Source: Legionella bononiensis (GTDB taxonomy: Bacteria > Pseudomonadota > Gammaproteobacteria > Legionellales > Legionellaceae). Taken from it: 64,000 nt of DNA. Made by a program: the position numbers and the translations under genes. The DNA is taken from positions 23,509 through 87,508 of the forward strand of contig NZ_JADOBG010000005.1 of the NCBI RefSeq assembly GCF_016786215.1. The letters run 5' to 3'. Shown in pieces: positions 11,076 to 20,452 of the stretch. Numbering within the stretch: the stretch's first letter is position 1; every line of letters begins with the position of its first letter. The notes beneath the pieces are model-generated. The model was not told the origin of the DNA. It searched no databases and was given only the letters and a program-made list of their open reading frames with translations.

Positions 11076-11272
11076 TTTAACTGCATTTAGGATCGAAACC
11101 GAATTAACGTCCCGCGCTTGGGTTAATCTAGCGATTAGCGTGATACTATAAAAGGACATTATTTCGGTCTATACCCTTAAGTGTGTTGACAATTCGGATT
11201 TCGAAGTCGCGGGACGTTGGGAATAAATTGATGAATGGTCAACATAACCTATTTAACTGCTAAATTTAGGAT
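11076..11272. repeat. Repeat-rich intergenic segment with flanking direct repeats
   Basis: TTTAACTGC-ATTTAGGAT (11076-11093) recurs as TTTAACTGC-TAA-ATTTAGGAT (11252-11272). Between them a perfect 11-bp inverted repeat, AACGTCCCGCG (11106-11116) with CGCGGGACGTT (11208-11218), is accompanied by a second inverted pair, TCGAAACCGAATT (11093-11105) with AATTCGGATTTCGA (11191-11204). The two pairings cannot form nested together, so they are alternatives. This could be a miniature mobile element or its scar; no coding potential is seen. Confidence 0.5.
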
Positions 11273-11278
11273 AATACT

Positions 11279-11306
11279 TTGTATACATAGTCAGATTGTG
11301 TATAAT
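11279..11306 (+). promoter_or_regulatory. Sigma70 promoter of metNIQ
   Basis: TTGTAT (11279-11284) and a perfect TATAAT (11301-11306) with a 16-nt spacer. Transcription should start near 11313, immediately before the structured leader, leaving a 5' UTR of about 125 nt before metN. Confidence 0.7.
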
Positions 11307-11313
11307 ATCAACC

Positions 11314-11386
11314 AGCGTCGATTTGAAAACTCAGCTTGCGGACGCTCAAAAGAGTAAACTTTTTTGAAAATACGGCTAAAGCGGGC
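11314..11386 (+). ncRNA. SAM-II-like riboswitch in the metNIQ leader
   Basis: The P1 stem pairs AGCGTC (11314-11319) with GACGCT (11341-11346). The loop starts with GATTTGAA, as SAM-II loops start with GAUUUAA. Loop bases 11330-11339 (CTCAGCTTGC) can pair with 11375-11385 (GGGCG read backwards through GCTAAAGCGGG), leaving T11377 and A11380 unpaired at the places of the ligand-contacting U44 and A47 of the known SAM-II structure; A11333 is bulged. The joining segment is longer than in the type example and can hold a small hairpin (TCAAAA/TTTTGA). Gene context (methionine importer) fits SAM sensing. The class is recognised from memory of the consensus, not from a covariance search. Confidence 0.68.
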
Positions 11387-11436
11387 AGTCTATTACATCC
11401 CTCTAAGTCTTCCGCAGCATATTCCAGGTTATTGTT

Positions 11437-12462
11437 ATGATTGAATTGTGTGGAGTAACTAAATCCTTTTCAGGCAAACCAGCCCTTCAAGATATTAATT
11501 TATTTATTCAGGAAGGTGAAATATTCGGTATTATTGGTAAAAGTGGAGCTGGTAAATCTACTTTATTACGCTGTATTAATTTACTGGAACGGCCTGACCA
11601 TGGCGATGTCCTCATTGATGGACAAAACCTGATGACTATGTCCAGAAAGGATTTAGCATTGGCTCGTCATAAAATCGCCATGATTTTCCAACATTTTAAC
11701 TTATTAAACTCTAAAAATGTTTATGACAATATTGCTTTGCCGATGCGTATTCAAGGGATGGATGAAGAATCCATTAGTGCAAAAATTAATGAGCTGTTGC
11801 CTATTGTCGAATTATCAGATAAAAGAAACGCCTATCCATCACAACTCAGCGGCGGCCAAAAACAACGAGTAGCTATTGCACGCGCTTTAAGCTGTTCCCC
11901 TAAAATACTACTTTGTGATGAAGCAACCTCCGCTCTTGATCCTGAAACAACAGATTCAATTCTAAGCTTATTAAAAAAAATTAACACGTTATACGGAATT
12001 ACCATCGTTGTAATTACCCATGAAATGGATGTAGTGAAACGAATATGCAGCAGACTCTCCGTTATGGTCAATGGCTCCATAGTAGAGACTACCGCCTTAT
12101 CCAATGTATTTAACAACCCGGACAGCCTGGCACGCACAATGCTTTATGCCCAACTCAGCCCGGAACTGCCCGCATGCCTGACCAGCAGACTAGCTGGCTA
12201 TGCAACTGAAAAACCTTTGCTCCGATTATTTTTTCAAGGCGAAGAAGCAACCGTTCCTTTTATAAGCCAAACCAGTCGTGAGTTAAATATCGACATCAAT
12301 ATTTTACTGGCAAATATCGATCGTTTCGATTCGGTCACCTGCGGGGTCCTGGTCGTTGAATTAACCGCAAACCCATTATTGCTCGACGCATTCTTGGAGC
12401 GCTGTAAACAAGTCGATTTAACTGTGGAGATCTTAGGTTATGTCCTACCCGATGGTATATGA
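11437..12462 (+). CDS. metN: Methionine ABC transporter, ATP-binding protein
   Basis: ATPase of the MetNIQ importer, 341 residues. Walker A is GKSGAGKST at residues 34-42, the ABC signature is LSGGQKQR, and Walker B is [12 protein letters not shown]. The extra C-terminal domain (from about residue 260) is the NIL domain that binds methionine and inhibits transport in MetN proteins. SD-like AGG lies 8 nt before the ATG. Its end overlaps metI by 23 bp, indicating translational coupling. Expression is probably controlled by the upstream leader. Confidence 0.95.
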   Translation: MIELCGVTKSFSGKPALQDINLFIQEGEIFGIIGKSGAGKSTLLRCINLLERPDHGDVLIDGQNLMTMSRKDLALARHKIAMIFQHFNLLNSKNVYDNIALPMRIQGMDEESISAKINELLPIVELSDKRNAYPSQLSGGQKQRVAIARALSCSPKILLCDEATSALDPETTDSILSLLKKINTLYGITIVVITHEMDVVKRICSRLSVMVNGSIVETTALSNVFNNPDSLARTMLYAQLSPELPACLTSRLAGYATEKPLLRLFFQGEEATVPFISQTSRELNIDINILLANIDRFDSVTCGVLVVELTANPLLLDAFLERCKQVDLTVEILGYVLPDGI

Positions 12463-13087
12463 TTTACTTAATGCAACCGGTGAAACACTGTATATGGTGA
12501 TCACCAGCACTTTTTTTGCAGTACTTCTGGGATTGCCTTTAGGCACTTTGCTTTATTCAAGCAAACGCATCAAACCTAATCCTAAGATGCATAAAATACT
12601 TTCCGCACTAATTAATGTATTTCGTTCTATCCCTTTTATTATTTTGTTAGTAGCTATAATTCCATTAACTCGTCTCATAGTGGGTACCTCTATCGGGATG
12701 AATGCAGCAATAGTACCTTTAACTCTCGGAGCTACCCCATTTTTTGCACGCTTGGTAGATAATGTATACCAGAGTTTACCTTCTGGCCTGATCGAAACGG
12801 GGTATTCGATGGGAGCCAGTACAGGTCAAATTATCTATCATATCTTATTGCCTGAAGCAAAACCTGGCCTAATCCATGCAATTACTGTCACCGCAATTAC
12901 TCTCGTAAATTATTCTGCCATGGCAGGAACGGTTGGAGCTGGCGGATTAGGTACTTTAGCAATAAACTATGGATATCAACGCTTTAACGCCGGTATCATG
13001 TTATCAACAGTTGTTGTTTTAATAATTTTAGTTCAACTCATGCAAATGGGTGGAGACTATTTGGCAAAACGGTTTTTACATCACTAA
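12440..13087 (+). CDS. metI: Methionine ABC transporter, permease
   Basis: Inner-membrane permease of 215 residues with about five membrane segments. The coupling region is seen as [22 protein letters not shown], the EAA loop that contacts MetN. Residues [10 protein letters not shown] near the second segment and [15 protein letters not shown] near the C-terminus are typical of MetI. It overlaps the end of metN and is followed 14 bp later by metQ, completing the usual N-I-Q order. Confidence 0.95.
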   Translation: MSYPMVYDLLNATGETLYMVITSTFFAVLLGLPLGTLLYSSKRIKPNPKMHKILSALINVFRSIPFIILLVAIIPLTRLIVGTSIGMNAAIVPLTLGATPFFARLVDNVYQSLPSGLIETGYSMGASTGQIIYHILLPEAKPGLIHAITVTAITLVNYSAMAGTVGAGGLGTLAINYGYQRFNAGIMLSTVVVLIILVQLMQMGGDYLAKRFLHH

Positions 13088-13101
13088 TTGAGAGATCCAT
13101 A

Positions 13102-13881
13102 ATGCGAATTTTAAGTTATCTGGTTTTAATATTAAGTCTGGTTGCCTGTAGCAACAAACCCTCTCCAAATACACTGGTTATAGGAACCATAGCAGGTCCT
13201 GAAACCGAACTCATTGAAACAGCCAAAAAAGTAGCTGAAAAAGACTATGGATTAACCATAAAAATTGTTGAGTTTAATGATTACAATCTGCCTAATGAAG
13301 CCCTGCAGGATGGTAGCCTGGATGCCAACGTATACCAGCATTTACCTTATCTGAAAGCCGCAATTCTGGCGCATGGTTATAATCTGCAGGCTATAGGCAG
13401 AACCTTTGTCTATCCTATGGGTATTTATTCCAAAAAATACAAATCGCTAGAAGAAATTCCCGAGAACAGTATTATTGCGGTTCCTAATGATCCCAGTAAT
13501 GAAATGCGTGCCTTTTTATTATTGGAAGACTCTCATTTAATTACATTAAAAGATGCGACCAATGCGGGTATACCAAGCTTAGAAAGCAATCCAAAGAAAC
13601 TGCAATTTAAAGAAATGGATGCAGCTCAATTGCCACGATTACTGCCTGATGTTGCTGCCGCAGTCATCAACACCACCTTTGCTCTGCCTGCAGGTTTAAA
13701 TCCTAGCAAGGATGCATTGTATACAGAGGGTAAAGACTCTCCTTACGCCAATATCATTGTGATACGCAAGGATACCCAAAAGAGAGCTCAACTGGAATTA
13801 TTTGTCAAAGCCCTGAATTCAGATGAAGTCAAAGCCAAAGCCAAAAAATTGTTCGGTGATGCAGCAATACCTGCCTGGTAA
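13102..13881 (+). CDS. metQ: Methionine-binding lipoprotein
   Basis: Substrate-binding lipoprotein of the NLPA/MetQ family, 259 residues. The signal peptide ends in the lipobox LVAC with the lipidated Cys at residue 16. The mature part contains DGSLDANVYQHLPYL and PNDPSNEMRAFLLLE, the two ligand-pocket segments typical of MetQ. It should deliver methionine to MetNI from the periplasmic face. Final gene of the operon, followed by a large hairpin. Confidence 0.94.
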   Translation: MRILSYLVLILSLVACSNKPSPNTLVIGTIAGPETELIETAKKVAEKDYGLTIKIVEFNDYNLPNEALQDGSLDANVYQHLPYLKAAILAHGYNLQAIGRTFVYPMGIYSKKYKSLEEIPENSIIAVPNDPSNEMRAFLLLEDSHLITLKDATNAGIPSLESNPKKLQFKEMDAAQLPRLLPDVAAAVINTTFALPAGLNPSKDALYTEGKDSPYANIIVIRKDTQKRAQLELFVKALNSDEVKAKAKKLFGDAAIPAW

Positions 13882-13934
13882 TTCATTACATTTTTAATCA
13901 GTGCAGACCGGTCTTAATATACATGTATCTGCAC

Positions 13935-13998
13935 AATTTCAGGACAATATACCCCCCTCAAATTTGAGGGGTATATCCTGAAATTAACTTAATTTTTT
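13935..13998 (+). terminator. Large hairpin after metQ, probable terminator
   Basis: Arms 13935-13962 and 13963-13985 pair almost completely around an AAATTT centre (AATTTCAGG with CCTGAAATT, ATATACCCC with GGGGTATAT), with only small bulges. A T-rich run follows at 13993-13998. It separates metNIQ from the next promoter. Confidence 0.55.
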
Positions 13999-14020
13999 CT
14001 TAATTAAACCATGTTATACT
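13988..14020 (+). promoter_or_regulatory. PmrA-like direct repeat with -10 element
   Basis: CTTAATTTT-TT-CTTAATTAA at 13988-14007 matches the published Legionella PmrA box (cTTAATatT, 2 nt, cTTAATatT) in both half-sites and in spacing. A TATACT -10 lies at 14015-14020, so the box covers the -35 position, as expected for an activator that replaces a weak -35. It drives the gene starting at 14054. Confidence 0.65.
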
Positions 14021-14053
14021 TCAAATAACTCATCCAGTGATTAGGTGAACACT

Positions 14054-15505
14054 ATGCCAGGCCCACTACTATCAAGAATACCACTAATCGGTAAACATCT
14101 TTTTTCCAATGAATATGTCAATAAACTAACGCCTACTGCCCTTCAAAATCTTGGCCAAACCTACCGAAATGTAATCGGTTTAGGAAATAATCCCACGTTT
14201 GCAAGTGGCGCATTTAAAAAACTGAATGAACAAAGAACTTCGGATAATGATGAGGTACCCGTTAAAGCCAAAGGGCCATACGGAGCGTCAATTCTTGATA
14301 AAATGAATGATAAATCAAATCCGGATGCGGCCAATGCAGCTAAAGAGGTAAAAAACAAAATCGCTGAAGTTCTGGTACCCACCAAAGATTATGATAAAGC
14401 GATGAAAAAATTTAATGAGAATTCAGCAACGTTTAAAGACTTGATAAAACAAATCCCCGGTGGAAATTTTGGCGCAGAAGATGTAATAGGTACCTTTAAA
14501 TACTATATTGATAAATCAAGAACAGCTATTGTCGCGCAACAGGATCTTGATAAACAAATGTTATCGGCTCAATTTGATGACAAAGATTTTAAAGACCATG
14601 TAATGAAGGCATACAACATTGCTGCAACTGATCCGGATGCGAATCAACGAATAGACGATCTGAAAACCAGCATGCTCAAGGAGCTTTCTGCATCACACAA
14701 AAAGCAATTAGGTGAATTTGATAAATCCACTGCTGAAGCAATCAATAAGCTTCATCAAGCTTCCGCTGAAGAATACAAGCAAATGGGATTGATAGAAACA
14801 CTACGCAGGGCCAATGCAGACAACGTTGCTATGCTTGAAAAAATAGCAGAAGCAAATAGAGCCAAACATCCAGTTCCTGCTAACGCATCAAGAAATGGTA
14901 TTGGCAGTTATACTGAAACTGACATTAAAGCGAAACTGGCTTACGTAAAATTAGAAGATATAAATAAACCATTTAAATCGATGACAGGAATGGAAATTGA
15001 ACAGACTCAACCAGGTGTATTTAAATTTCACTTTAGTATGTTAAGTCCCAGATATTATCAGAGCCTGGCGCAAAAACCGCTTACCGATTTTCTATTAGTG
15101 TCGCAACTGATTAAAGCACAAGGTAATGATAAGATTACTTGGACTATTGAAATTGAAAATAAAGATACTTTGATGGAAAGAGCAAAACAGGCTGTTGAAG
15201 GATCTGTAAGGGCCGGTTTTGAACTAGGTAAAATAGAGATTCGCGACAAGTCAGGTAGAGAACTAAAGATTGAAGAAATATTTAAAGACGATCCGGAATC
15301 ATACAAAAGGATAAGTCAAAGAGCGGCTGAAATAAAACAGGAACTTTCAGGTATGACCCCACCTGAAGTCAAATCAGCAAAAAATGATAAAGTAAAGGCT
15401 GTAATAAAAGACATTAAGGAACAATATAAAGTAAATCCACCTCCAGAGGAAAAAGAAGAAGAGCAGGAAGTGGAAGAAGAAAGAACTGGACCCGCTCCTA
15501 ACTAA
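14054..15505 (+). CDS. Candidate Dot/Icm effector, unknown function
   Basis: A 483-residue soluble protein with no recognised domain. It is rich in Lys, Asp and Glu with long helical, coiled-coil-like stretches (about residues 90-290). The last 25 residues are a block of Glu with Pro (PPPEEKEEEQEVEEERTG), the E-block pattern found in Dot/Icm secretion signals. A GTG at 14045 also opens the frame, but TTAGGTG is 6 nt before ATG 14054. The PmrA-like box upstream is the usual control of such genes. By position it may correspond to the L. pneumophila Ceg25 locus, which I recall only from gene order. No signal peptide. Confidence 0.75.
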   Translation: MPGPLLSRIPLIGKHLFSNEYVNKLTPTALQNLGQTYRNVIGLGNNPTFASGAFKKLNEQRTSDNDEVPVKAKGPYGASILDKMNDKSNPDAANAAKEVKNKIAEVLVPTKDYDKAMKKFNENSATFKDLIKQIPGGNFGAEDVIGTFKYYIDKSRTAIVAQQDLDKQMLSAQFDDKDFKDHVMKAYNIAATDPDANQRIDDLKTSMLKELSASHKKQLGEFDKSTAEAINKLHQASAEEYKQMGLIETLRRANADNVAMLEKIAEANRAKHPVPANASRNGIGSYTETDIKAKLAYVKLEDINKPFKSMTGMEIEQTQPGVFKFHFSMLSPRYYQSLAQKPLTDFLLVSQLIKAQGNDKITWTIEIENKDTLMERAKQAVEGSVRAGFELGKIEIRDKSGRELKIEEIFKDDPESYKRISQRAAEIKQELSGMTPPEVKSAKNDKVKAVIKDIKEQYKVNPPPEEKEEEQEVEEERTGPAPN

Positions 15506-15512
15506 TGGATTT

Positions 15513-15545
15513 ACAGTTTAACCTGCCCTGATTAACTGTTTATTT
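15513..15545 (+). terminator. Weak hairpin terminator after the effector candidate
   Basis: ACAGTTTAA (15513-15521) pairs with TTAACTGT (15532-15539), followed by TTATTT. A second hairpin, CACAG/CTGTG with CTCG/CGAG inside, lies further on at about 15558-15594 without a T-run. Confidence 0.35.
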
Positions 15546-15808
15546 CAAAGGTCATCAATCACAGTTTTCTCGGACTCAATGCGAGAGAGCTGTGGTTATA
15601 CTCACACCCAATTCTGTACAAAAAATCCCACTGTTCCTAACAGCTAAAATCTGATATTTTTTATAGGAAATCAACGGCAAAGTTGATACAATAATTTTTG
15701 TATCTTATTATAATATATGAATATTTTTTAAGATAACTATTATCAATAATTAATGTTGCAACTCCTTTTACAGAAATGGAATTCAACGGGTTGGCTAGGG
15801 AGATGGCT

Positions 15809-15976
15809 ATGAGTACTCGTGGTTTTGATGACTTTGATACAGATATTGAAGATGTAAGTGAAGCAGCACCAGTTATACCAGAACCAAGTCCTTCTACAAA
15901 ATTGGAACGACGTAGAAAAATAGAAGATTTATTTGAAGAAAAGCGACTAAGAGAAGAACTTGAAGAGTTTGGTTAA
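15809..15976 (+). CDS. PA3496-family small protein
   Basis: A 55-residue acidic protein: an N-terminal DDFDTDIED run, a Pro-rich middle, and a C-terminal charged helix ERRRKIEDLFEEKRLREEL. That helix is the hallmark of the PA3496 family of putative envelope-integrity proteins. The frame also allows starts at 15776 and 15803, but AGGGAG ends 6 nt before ATG 15809 and would run into ATG 15803. It stands alone between two divergent units. The molecular function of the family is not established. Confidence 0.75.
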   Translation: MSTRGFDDFDTDIEDVSEAAPVIPEPSPSTKLERRRKIEDLFEEKRLREELEEFG

Positions 15977-16026
15977 ATATACTGAATAGGATATAGCGTT
16001 CAAGTGATTTAATCATCAGCAAAATA

Positions 16027-16053
16027 ACCGAGCCGCGACCGTAAGGAAGCGGT
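16027..16053. repeat. REP-like short hairpin
   Basis: ACCGAGCCGCGACC followed by GTAAGGAAGCGGT: CCGC (16033-16036) pairs with GCGG (16049-16052), and the outer ACCG pairs with CGGT. The wording resembles GC-rich hairpin repeats scattered in gammaproteobacterial intergenic regions. It lies between convergent genes and is GC-rich against an AT-rich background. Confidence 0.4.
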
Positions 16054-16102
16054 ACAGTTGAATGAACTCTAGAGTACTTATGACGTAAAAAACTTAAGAG
16101 AG

Positions 16103-16828
16103 CTAGCTTTTTTTATTAATATAGACATCAAATCGAACAGTCTTTCCTTCAATGCTGGTATCAGGCTCTAACAAAGCTTTTACCTTTTGTGGCCATTTTA
16201 CAACAACTCTTTGCTTTGCATGAGATATGGCCACTTGCATTAAGTCCAAAGCATCTTCATCAGTACCTATCATCTGCTGTAACACCTGCATGTCTTTTTT
16301 AACCAGAGCCGATTTATTACGTTGTGGATGCATGGGATCAATATAGATAACGTCCGGAAAATCGTTATCGGCAAGATTATTTAAATACAACCGGGCATCA
16401 GCAGCATAAAGTGATACCTTTAATTTTTGTTTGTCCAAATCATTCTGATGGCTAATTGCATCAGATAACAATGCAGCCATTATGGGATTACGCTCCAACA
16501 TCACAACCTGTGCGCCAAAACTTGCTAAAATCGCAGCATCCCTTCCCCACCCTGCAGTAGCATCCAGGATTTTAACAGCTTGTGCAGGTTTACAAGCACG
16601 AATCAAGCCTTGCTTTTTCCCTTCCGATCGTCTTTTATTCCAGGTCGATGCACTAAAATCTGCTGATAGAAGTGAGAAGTTGGGTATTTTCAAAGCCAAC
16701 TTATGGGATGTTACATACAAACAGGTAGCTGCTTCTTTATCCAGGGTAAAATCAAGTTGCTTTGCCAGGAGATCTGCTTCCTCTCTCAATTCCTCGCTTT
16801 CATATCCTACAGTTGTTATAGCACTCAT
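16103..16828 (-). CDS. rsmJ: 16S rRNA (guanine(1516)-N(2))-methyltransferase
   Basis: Class I methyltransferase of 241 residues. LDATAGWGRDAAILAS is the SAM loop, VVMLERNPIMAALL is motif II, and YIDPMHPQRNKSALVKKDMQ is the RsmJ-specific active-site segment. It modifies G1516 of 16S rRNA in the 30S subunit. Its ATG overlaps the gmhB stop by 4 nt (ATGA), so it is the last gene of a glyQ-glyS-gmhB-rsmJ operon. Confidence 0.9.
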   Translation of the reverse strand: MSAITTVGYESEELREEADLLAKQLDFTLDKEAATCLYVTSHKLALKIPNFSLLSADFSASTWNKRRSEGKKQGLIRACKPAQAVKILDATAGWGRDAAILASFGAQVVMLERNPIMAALLSDAISHQNDLDKQKLKVSLYAADARLYLNNLADNDFPDVIYIDPMHPQRNKSALVKKDMQVLQQMIGTDEDALDLMQVAISHAKQRVVVKWPQKVKALLEPDTSIEGKTVRFDVYINKKS

Positions 16829-17361
16829 GATTGAGACAAAAGCTGATTGACATACTCTGCCAGGGAATTAAAGACAGGTACTTCAGGATAGTCATTTAGT
16901 CCAATGAGATCAGTCATAGAAGACAACACCATAATCGGACTTGCCCCAGCTGCAAATGCAGCCTCAATATCTGATACTCGATCACCAATAAAAGGCACAT
17001 TCTCAAGAGAGCAATGAAACCTTTTAGCTAAGGACAACAACATCCCAGGATTGGGTTTACGACAAAAACACTGCTCTGATGGAAGATGAATGCAATATTC
17101 AATCGCATCAATCTTGCCCCCAGCAGATTGGACTGCCCGGATCATTTTCAAATGAATTGCTGCCAGCTCATCTTCCGTATAAAGTCCTCTGGAAACACCT
17201 GACTGATTGGTAGCCACACCAATGGTGTAGCCTGCCTTACTCAGTTGAGCAATAGCCTCTACACTATCAGGAATCAGGATGAACTCATCTACACACTTAA
17301 TATAGTGTAGTGAGTCCTGATTTATTATACCGTCACGATCCAGTAAGATTAATTGAGTCAT
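16825..17361 (-). CDS. gmhB: D,D-heptose 1,7-bisphosphate phosphatase
   Basis: HAD-family phosphatase of 178 residues acting on D-glycero-D-manno-heptose bisphosphate in LPS core precursor synthesis. The nucleophile motif LLDRDGIIN lies at residues 6-14, VATNQSGVSRG is motif II, the zinc-binding Cys/His cluster is EYCIHLPSEQCFCRKP, and FIGDRVSDIEAA is the C-terminal acidic motif. It overlaps both glyS and rsmJ by 4 nt, so its expression is tied to translation genes rather than to LPS genes. Confidence 0.93.
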   Translation of the reverse strand: MTQLILLDRDGIINQDSLHYIKCVDEFILIPDSVEAIAQLSKAGYTIGVATNQSGVSRGLYTEDELAAIHLKMIRAVQSAGGKIDAIEYCIHLPSEQCFCRKPNPGMLLSLAKRFHCSLENVPFIGDRVSDIEAAFAAGASPIMVLSSMTDLIGLNDYPEVPVFNSLAEYVNQLLSQS

Positions 17362-19433
17362 AACAACTGTAGCATTGAAATATCTGCAACGCCCTGCAGT
17401 AAATTATTTAATTTTGACAACAACGCCAGACGATTCTTTTTTACTGCTGTATCTTCTACCATAACCATTACATTATCAAAAAATGCATCTACGGGCTCTT
17501 TAAGGCTGGCTAACTGTTTAAGCAATGAACCGTAGTTAGCATCTCGATATAAAGAGTCAGTAGATTCTGTAACCGTTTTTATATGAGTATAAAGTGCTTT
17601 TTCAGCCCCTTCCTCGATAATATTGACGTTAATCTCCGCTTCCAAATCTCGTTTGTCTGCATGAGCCAATAGATTATTAACCCGTTTACACGCTGCAGAA
17701 AGAGATGCAGCTTCGGGCAAGGTAATAAAGAGTTTCAAGGCATTCAGCCGCAAATTCAGATCATAGAGCCAATCGTCTTGTCGAGCACGTACTGCTTGTA
17801 CCAGATCAGCACTCACACCCAGGCCTTGATAATAGGATTGCAGTCTCTCAAGAATAAAAACCTTTAACTCAAGAGCACCGGTCTTATCCATGCTGACCGT
17901 ATCGCCATAGTTTGTTATCGCTTCATTTATCAAGGTGGTTAAATTAAGCGGTGAAGGTGTGGCTATTAATAATCGGACTACAGCTAAAGCATGTCGTCGC
18001 AATTTGAATGGATCTTTCACTCCGGAAGGTTTTTGGCCAATAGCAAAAATACCAACTAATGTATCGACCCTATCCGCTAACGAGAGTGCCAGACCTAAAT
18101 TTGATTCAGGAAGCATATCAGCAGCAAATCGAGGCATATATTGCTCGTTCAGAGCTTGTGCCACTGAGTGGTCTTCTCCGTCATTTAATGCATAATAATA
18201 ACCCATTAATCCCTGTAACTCAGGAAACTCACCAACCATGCCGGTCATCAGATCGCATTTACTTAATATCGCGGCGCGTTCTGCTTGCTGGATTGATAAA
18301 TCAAGCGCCTGACTTAAATGATGCATCAACGCTTTTACCCGTAACGCCTTATCCTGTAAACTTCCAAGTTTTACCTGAAACACTACCTGCTCTGTTGAGG
18401 GTATATGTTCACTTAAAGGATGTTTTTTATCCTGTCTGAAAAAGAATGCAGCATCACTTAATCGCGCACGCATTACTTTTTCATTACCTGCTACTACCTG
18501 CTGAGGATTGGAACTGGCTATATTCGCTACCGTAATAAAATGCGGTAACAATGTGCCGTGCTTATCCTTCAAGGCAAAACATTTTTGATGCGATTGCATC
18601 GAAGCAATTAAAGCTTCAGCCGGGACATCCAGAAACTCTTTTTCAAAATTAGCTACTAATGCCTGAGGCCATTCCACTATAGAGGTGACCTCATTCACCA
18701 AATCTTCAGGCATAATTGCACTAGCATGTAGCGATTCAGCCAATTGATGCACTTGCTCCTGAATCATACTCCGACGCGTTGCAAAATCAGCGACAACAAA
18801 TGATTCACGCAGTTGCTCTTCATAACTTCGAGCATTGGTTATTCTTATTTTTTGTGGATGGTGAAATCGATGTCCTCGACTTTCACGTCCAGACTTAACC
18901 CCAAGAATTTCATGTTCAAGAACTTCATCGCCATAGAGCATTACAGCCCAATGAACAGGTCTGGCAAACTCTTCATCACCATCACCCCATCGCATGGGTT
19001 TAGCAATAGAAAGAGAAGCTATGGATTGAGCTACCAATGCAGGTAATAAGGTCTTAGTTTGTGAACCTGAGTTTTGAATCTCACAGACCATCCAATCACC
19101 TTTATCCGTCTGAATACGGGTCAGTGCTTCCACAGAAACACCGCAGGATTTGGCAAAACCTGTTAATGCAGGGGTAGGATTTCCTTCCTTATCATACGCT
19201 GCAATCGCAGCTGGTCCTTTACGAGTCACGGTCTGACTTTCCTGCTCTGACTGTAAATCTCGAATTACAACAGCCAATCGTCTTGGAGTAGCAAAACGTT
19301 TCACTTCTCCATAACTTAATTGCGCTTTATCTAATGCAGCGAGTAATTGATTAGCAAATTCATCAGCCAAAGGCCAGACTGCAGCTGAGGGTAACTCTTC
19401 GCACCCTAACTCAAAAATAAAATCATTGACCAT
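17358..19433 (-). CDS. glyS: Glycyl-tRNA synthetase beta subunit
   Basis: Beta chain of the alpha2beta2 bacterial GlyRS, 691 residues. It opens with [15 protein letters not shown], typical of GlyS, includes the long B3/B4-like middle region, an HD-like segment, and the C-terminal anticodon-binding DALR-type domain. It binds tRNA-Gly and works with GlyQ. GTG 19436 and ATG 19433 are adjacent; ATG is chosen, with AAGG a few nt upstream. Its start lies inside the last codons of glyQ, giving tight coupling. Confidence 0.95.
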   Translation of the reverse strand: MVNDFIFELGCEELPSAAVWPLADEFANQLLAALDKAQLSYGEVKRFATPRRLAVVIRDLQSEQESQTVTRKGPAAIAAYDKEGNPTPALTGFAKSCGVSVEALTRIQTDKGDWMVCEIQNSGSQTKTLLPALVAQSIASLSIAKPMRWGDGDEEFARPVHWAVMLYGDEVLEHEILGVKSGRESRGHRFHHPQKIRITNARSYEEQLRESFVVADFATRRSMIQEQVHQLAESLHASAIMPEDLVNEVTSIVEWPQALVANFEKEFLDVPAEALIASMQSHQKCFALKDKHGTLLPHFITVANIASSNPQQVVAGNEKVMRARLSDAAFFFRQDKKHPLSEHIPSTEQVVFQVKLGSLQDKALRVKALMHHLSQALDLSIQQAERAAILSKCDLMTGMVGEFPELQGLMGYYYALNDGEDHSVAQALNEQYMPRFAADMLPESNLGLALSLADRVDTLVGIFAIGQKPSGVKDPFKLRRHALAVVRLLIATPSPLNLTTLINEAITNYGDTVSMDKTGALELKVFILERLQSYYQGLGVSADLVQAVRARQDDWLYDLNLRLNALKLFITLPEAASLSAACKRVNNLLAHADKRDLEAEINVNIIEEGAEKALYTHIKTVTESTDSLYRDANYGSLLKQLASLKEPVDAFFDNVMVMVEDTAVKKNRLALLSKLNNLLQGVADISMLQLL

Positions 19434-20328
19434 CACACACCTTTTGCATAGGGAAGCCCAAAGCCTCTCGAGCTTGATAATAAGCCTGAGCCACTGCTCT
19501 GGAAAGCTGTCTTACACGAAGAATAAAACGTTGCCTTTCAGTAACGGATATTGCTTTACGTGCATCAAGTAAATTGAATGAATGTGATGCTTTCATAACC
19601 ATTTCATAGGCAGGAAGGGGCAGCTGCAAAGAAATCAGTTTTTGTGCCTCACTTTCGTAGTAATCAAATTGTTTAAATAATTCTTCAACATTGGCATGCT
19701 CAAAATTATATGCCGACATTTCCACTTCATTTTGATGAAATACATCACCATAGGTCACAATACCCTGTGAATTTTTACACCAGGGTAATTCAAACAAATT
19801 ATCAACACCCAAGACAAACATGGATATTCGCTCAAGTCCATAAGTTAATTCGCCTGTGACGGGTTTACACGCCAAACCACCTACCTGTTGGAAATAGGTA
19901 AACTGAGAAACCTCCATACCATTTTGCCAGACTTCCCAACCTAATCCCCATGCGCCTAATGTAGGGGACTCCCAGTTATCCTCAACAAAACGAATGTCAT
20001 CCACCAGAGGATCAACACCCAAAGCGCGCAATGAATCCAGATATTTTTCCTGAATGTCCAAAGGAGAAGGTTTGAGTACTACCTGAAATTGATAGTAATG
20101 CTGAACTCTATTGGGGTTTTCACCATAGCGTCCATCAGTAGGTCTTCTGGAAGGTTGCACGTACGCCGCAGACCACGGCTCGGGACCAATAGCCCTTAGA
20201 AAAGTTGCAGGATGAAAAGTACCTGCCCCAACTTCCATATCCAGAGGTTGTAACAGAACACAACCTTGAGCAGCCCAATATTGCTGCAGCGTTAATATGA
20301 TTTCTTGAAATGTAGTTGGTTTTGTCAT
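19423..20328 (-). CDS. glyQ: Glycyl-tRNA synthetase alpha subunit
   Basis: Catalytic alpha chain, 301 residues, the family length. The start [23 protein letters not shown] and the class II motifs [20 protein letters not shown] and [12 protein letters not shown] are intact. First gene of the operon with glyS, gmhB and rsmJ. A perfect hairpin about 90 bp upstream separates it from dsbA2. Confidence 0.96.
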   Translation of the reverse strand: MTKPTTFQEIILTLQQYWAAQGCVLLQPLDMEVGAGTFHPATFLRAIGPEPWSAAYVQPSRRPTDGRYGENPNRVQHYYQFQVVLKPSPLDIQEKYLDSLRALGVDPLVDDIRFVEDNWESPTLGAWGLGWEVWQNGMEVSQFTYFQQVGGLACKPVTGELTYGLERISMFVLGVDNLFELPWCKNSQGIVTYGDVFHQNEVEMSAYNFEHANVEELFKQFDYYESEAQKLISLQLPLPAYEMVMKASHSFNLLDARKAISVTERQRFILRVRQLSRAVAQAYYQAREALGFPMQKVCDGQ

Positions 20329-20415
20329 GAAAGTCTCAAAATTAACAATTACGAGGTTTAGCGTACCACCCCGAATGATCTTATTGCATGATGACAGATA
20401 TCATCAACCCGAATT

Positions 20416-20452
20416 AAATTTATTGAGACTACGCACAACATAGTCTCAATAA
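20416..20452 (-). terminator. Perfect 14-bp hairpin, likely dsbA2 terminator
   Basis: ATTTATTGAGACTA (20416-20429) pairs fully with TAGTCTCAATAAAT (20439-20452) across a 9-nt loop. On the minus strand it lies 80 bp after the dsbA2 stop and is followed by TTTAATT, a weak U-tract. Confidence 0.5.
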
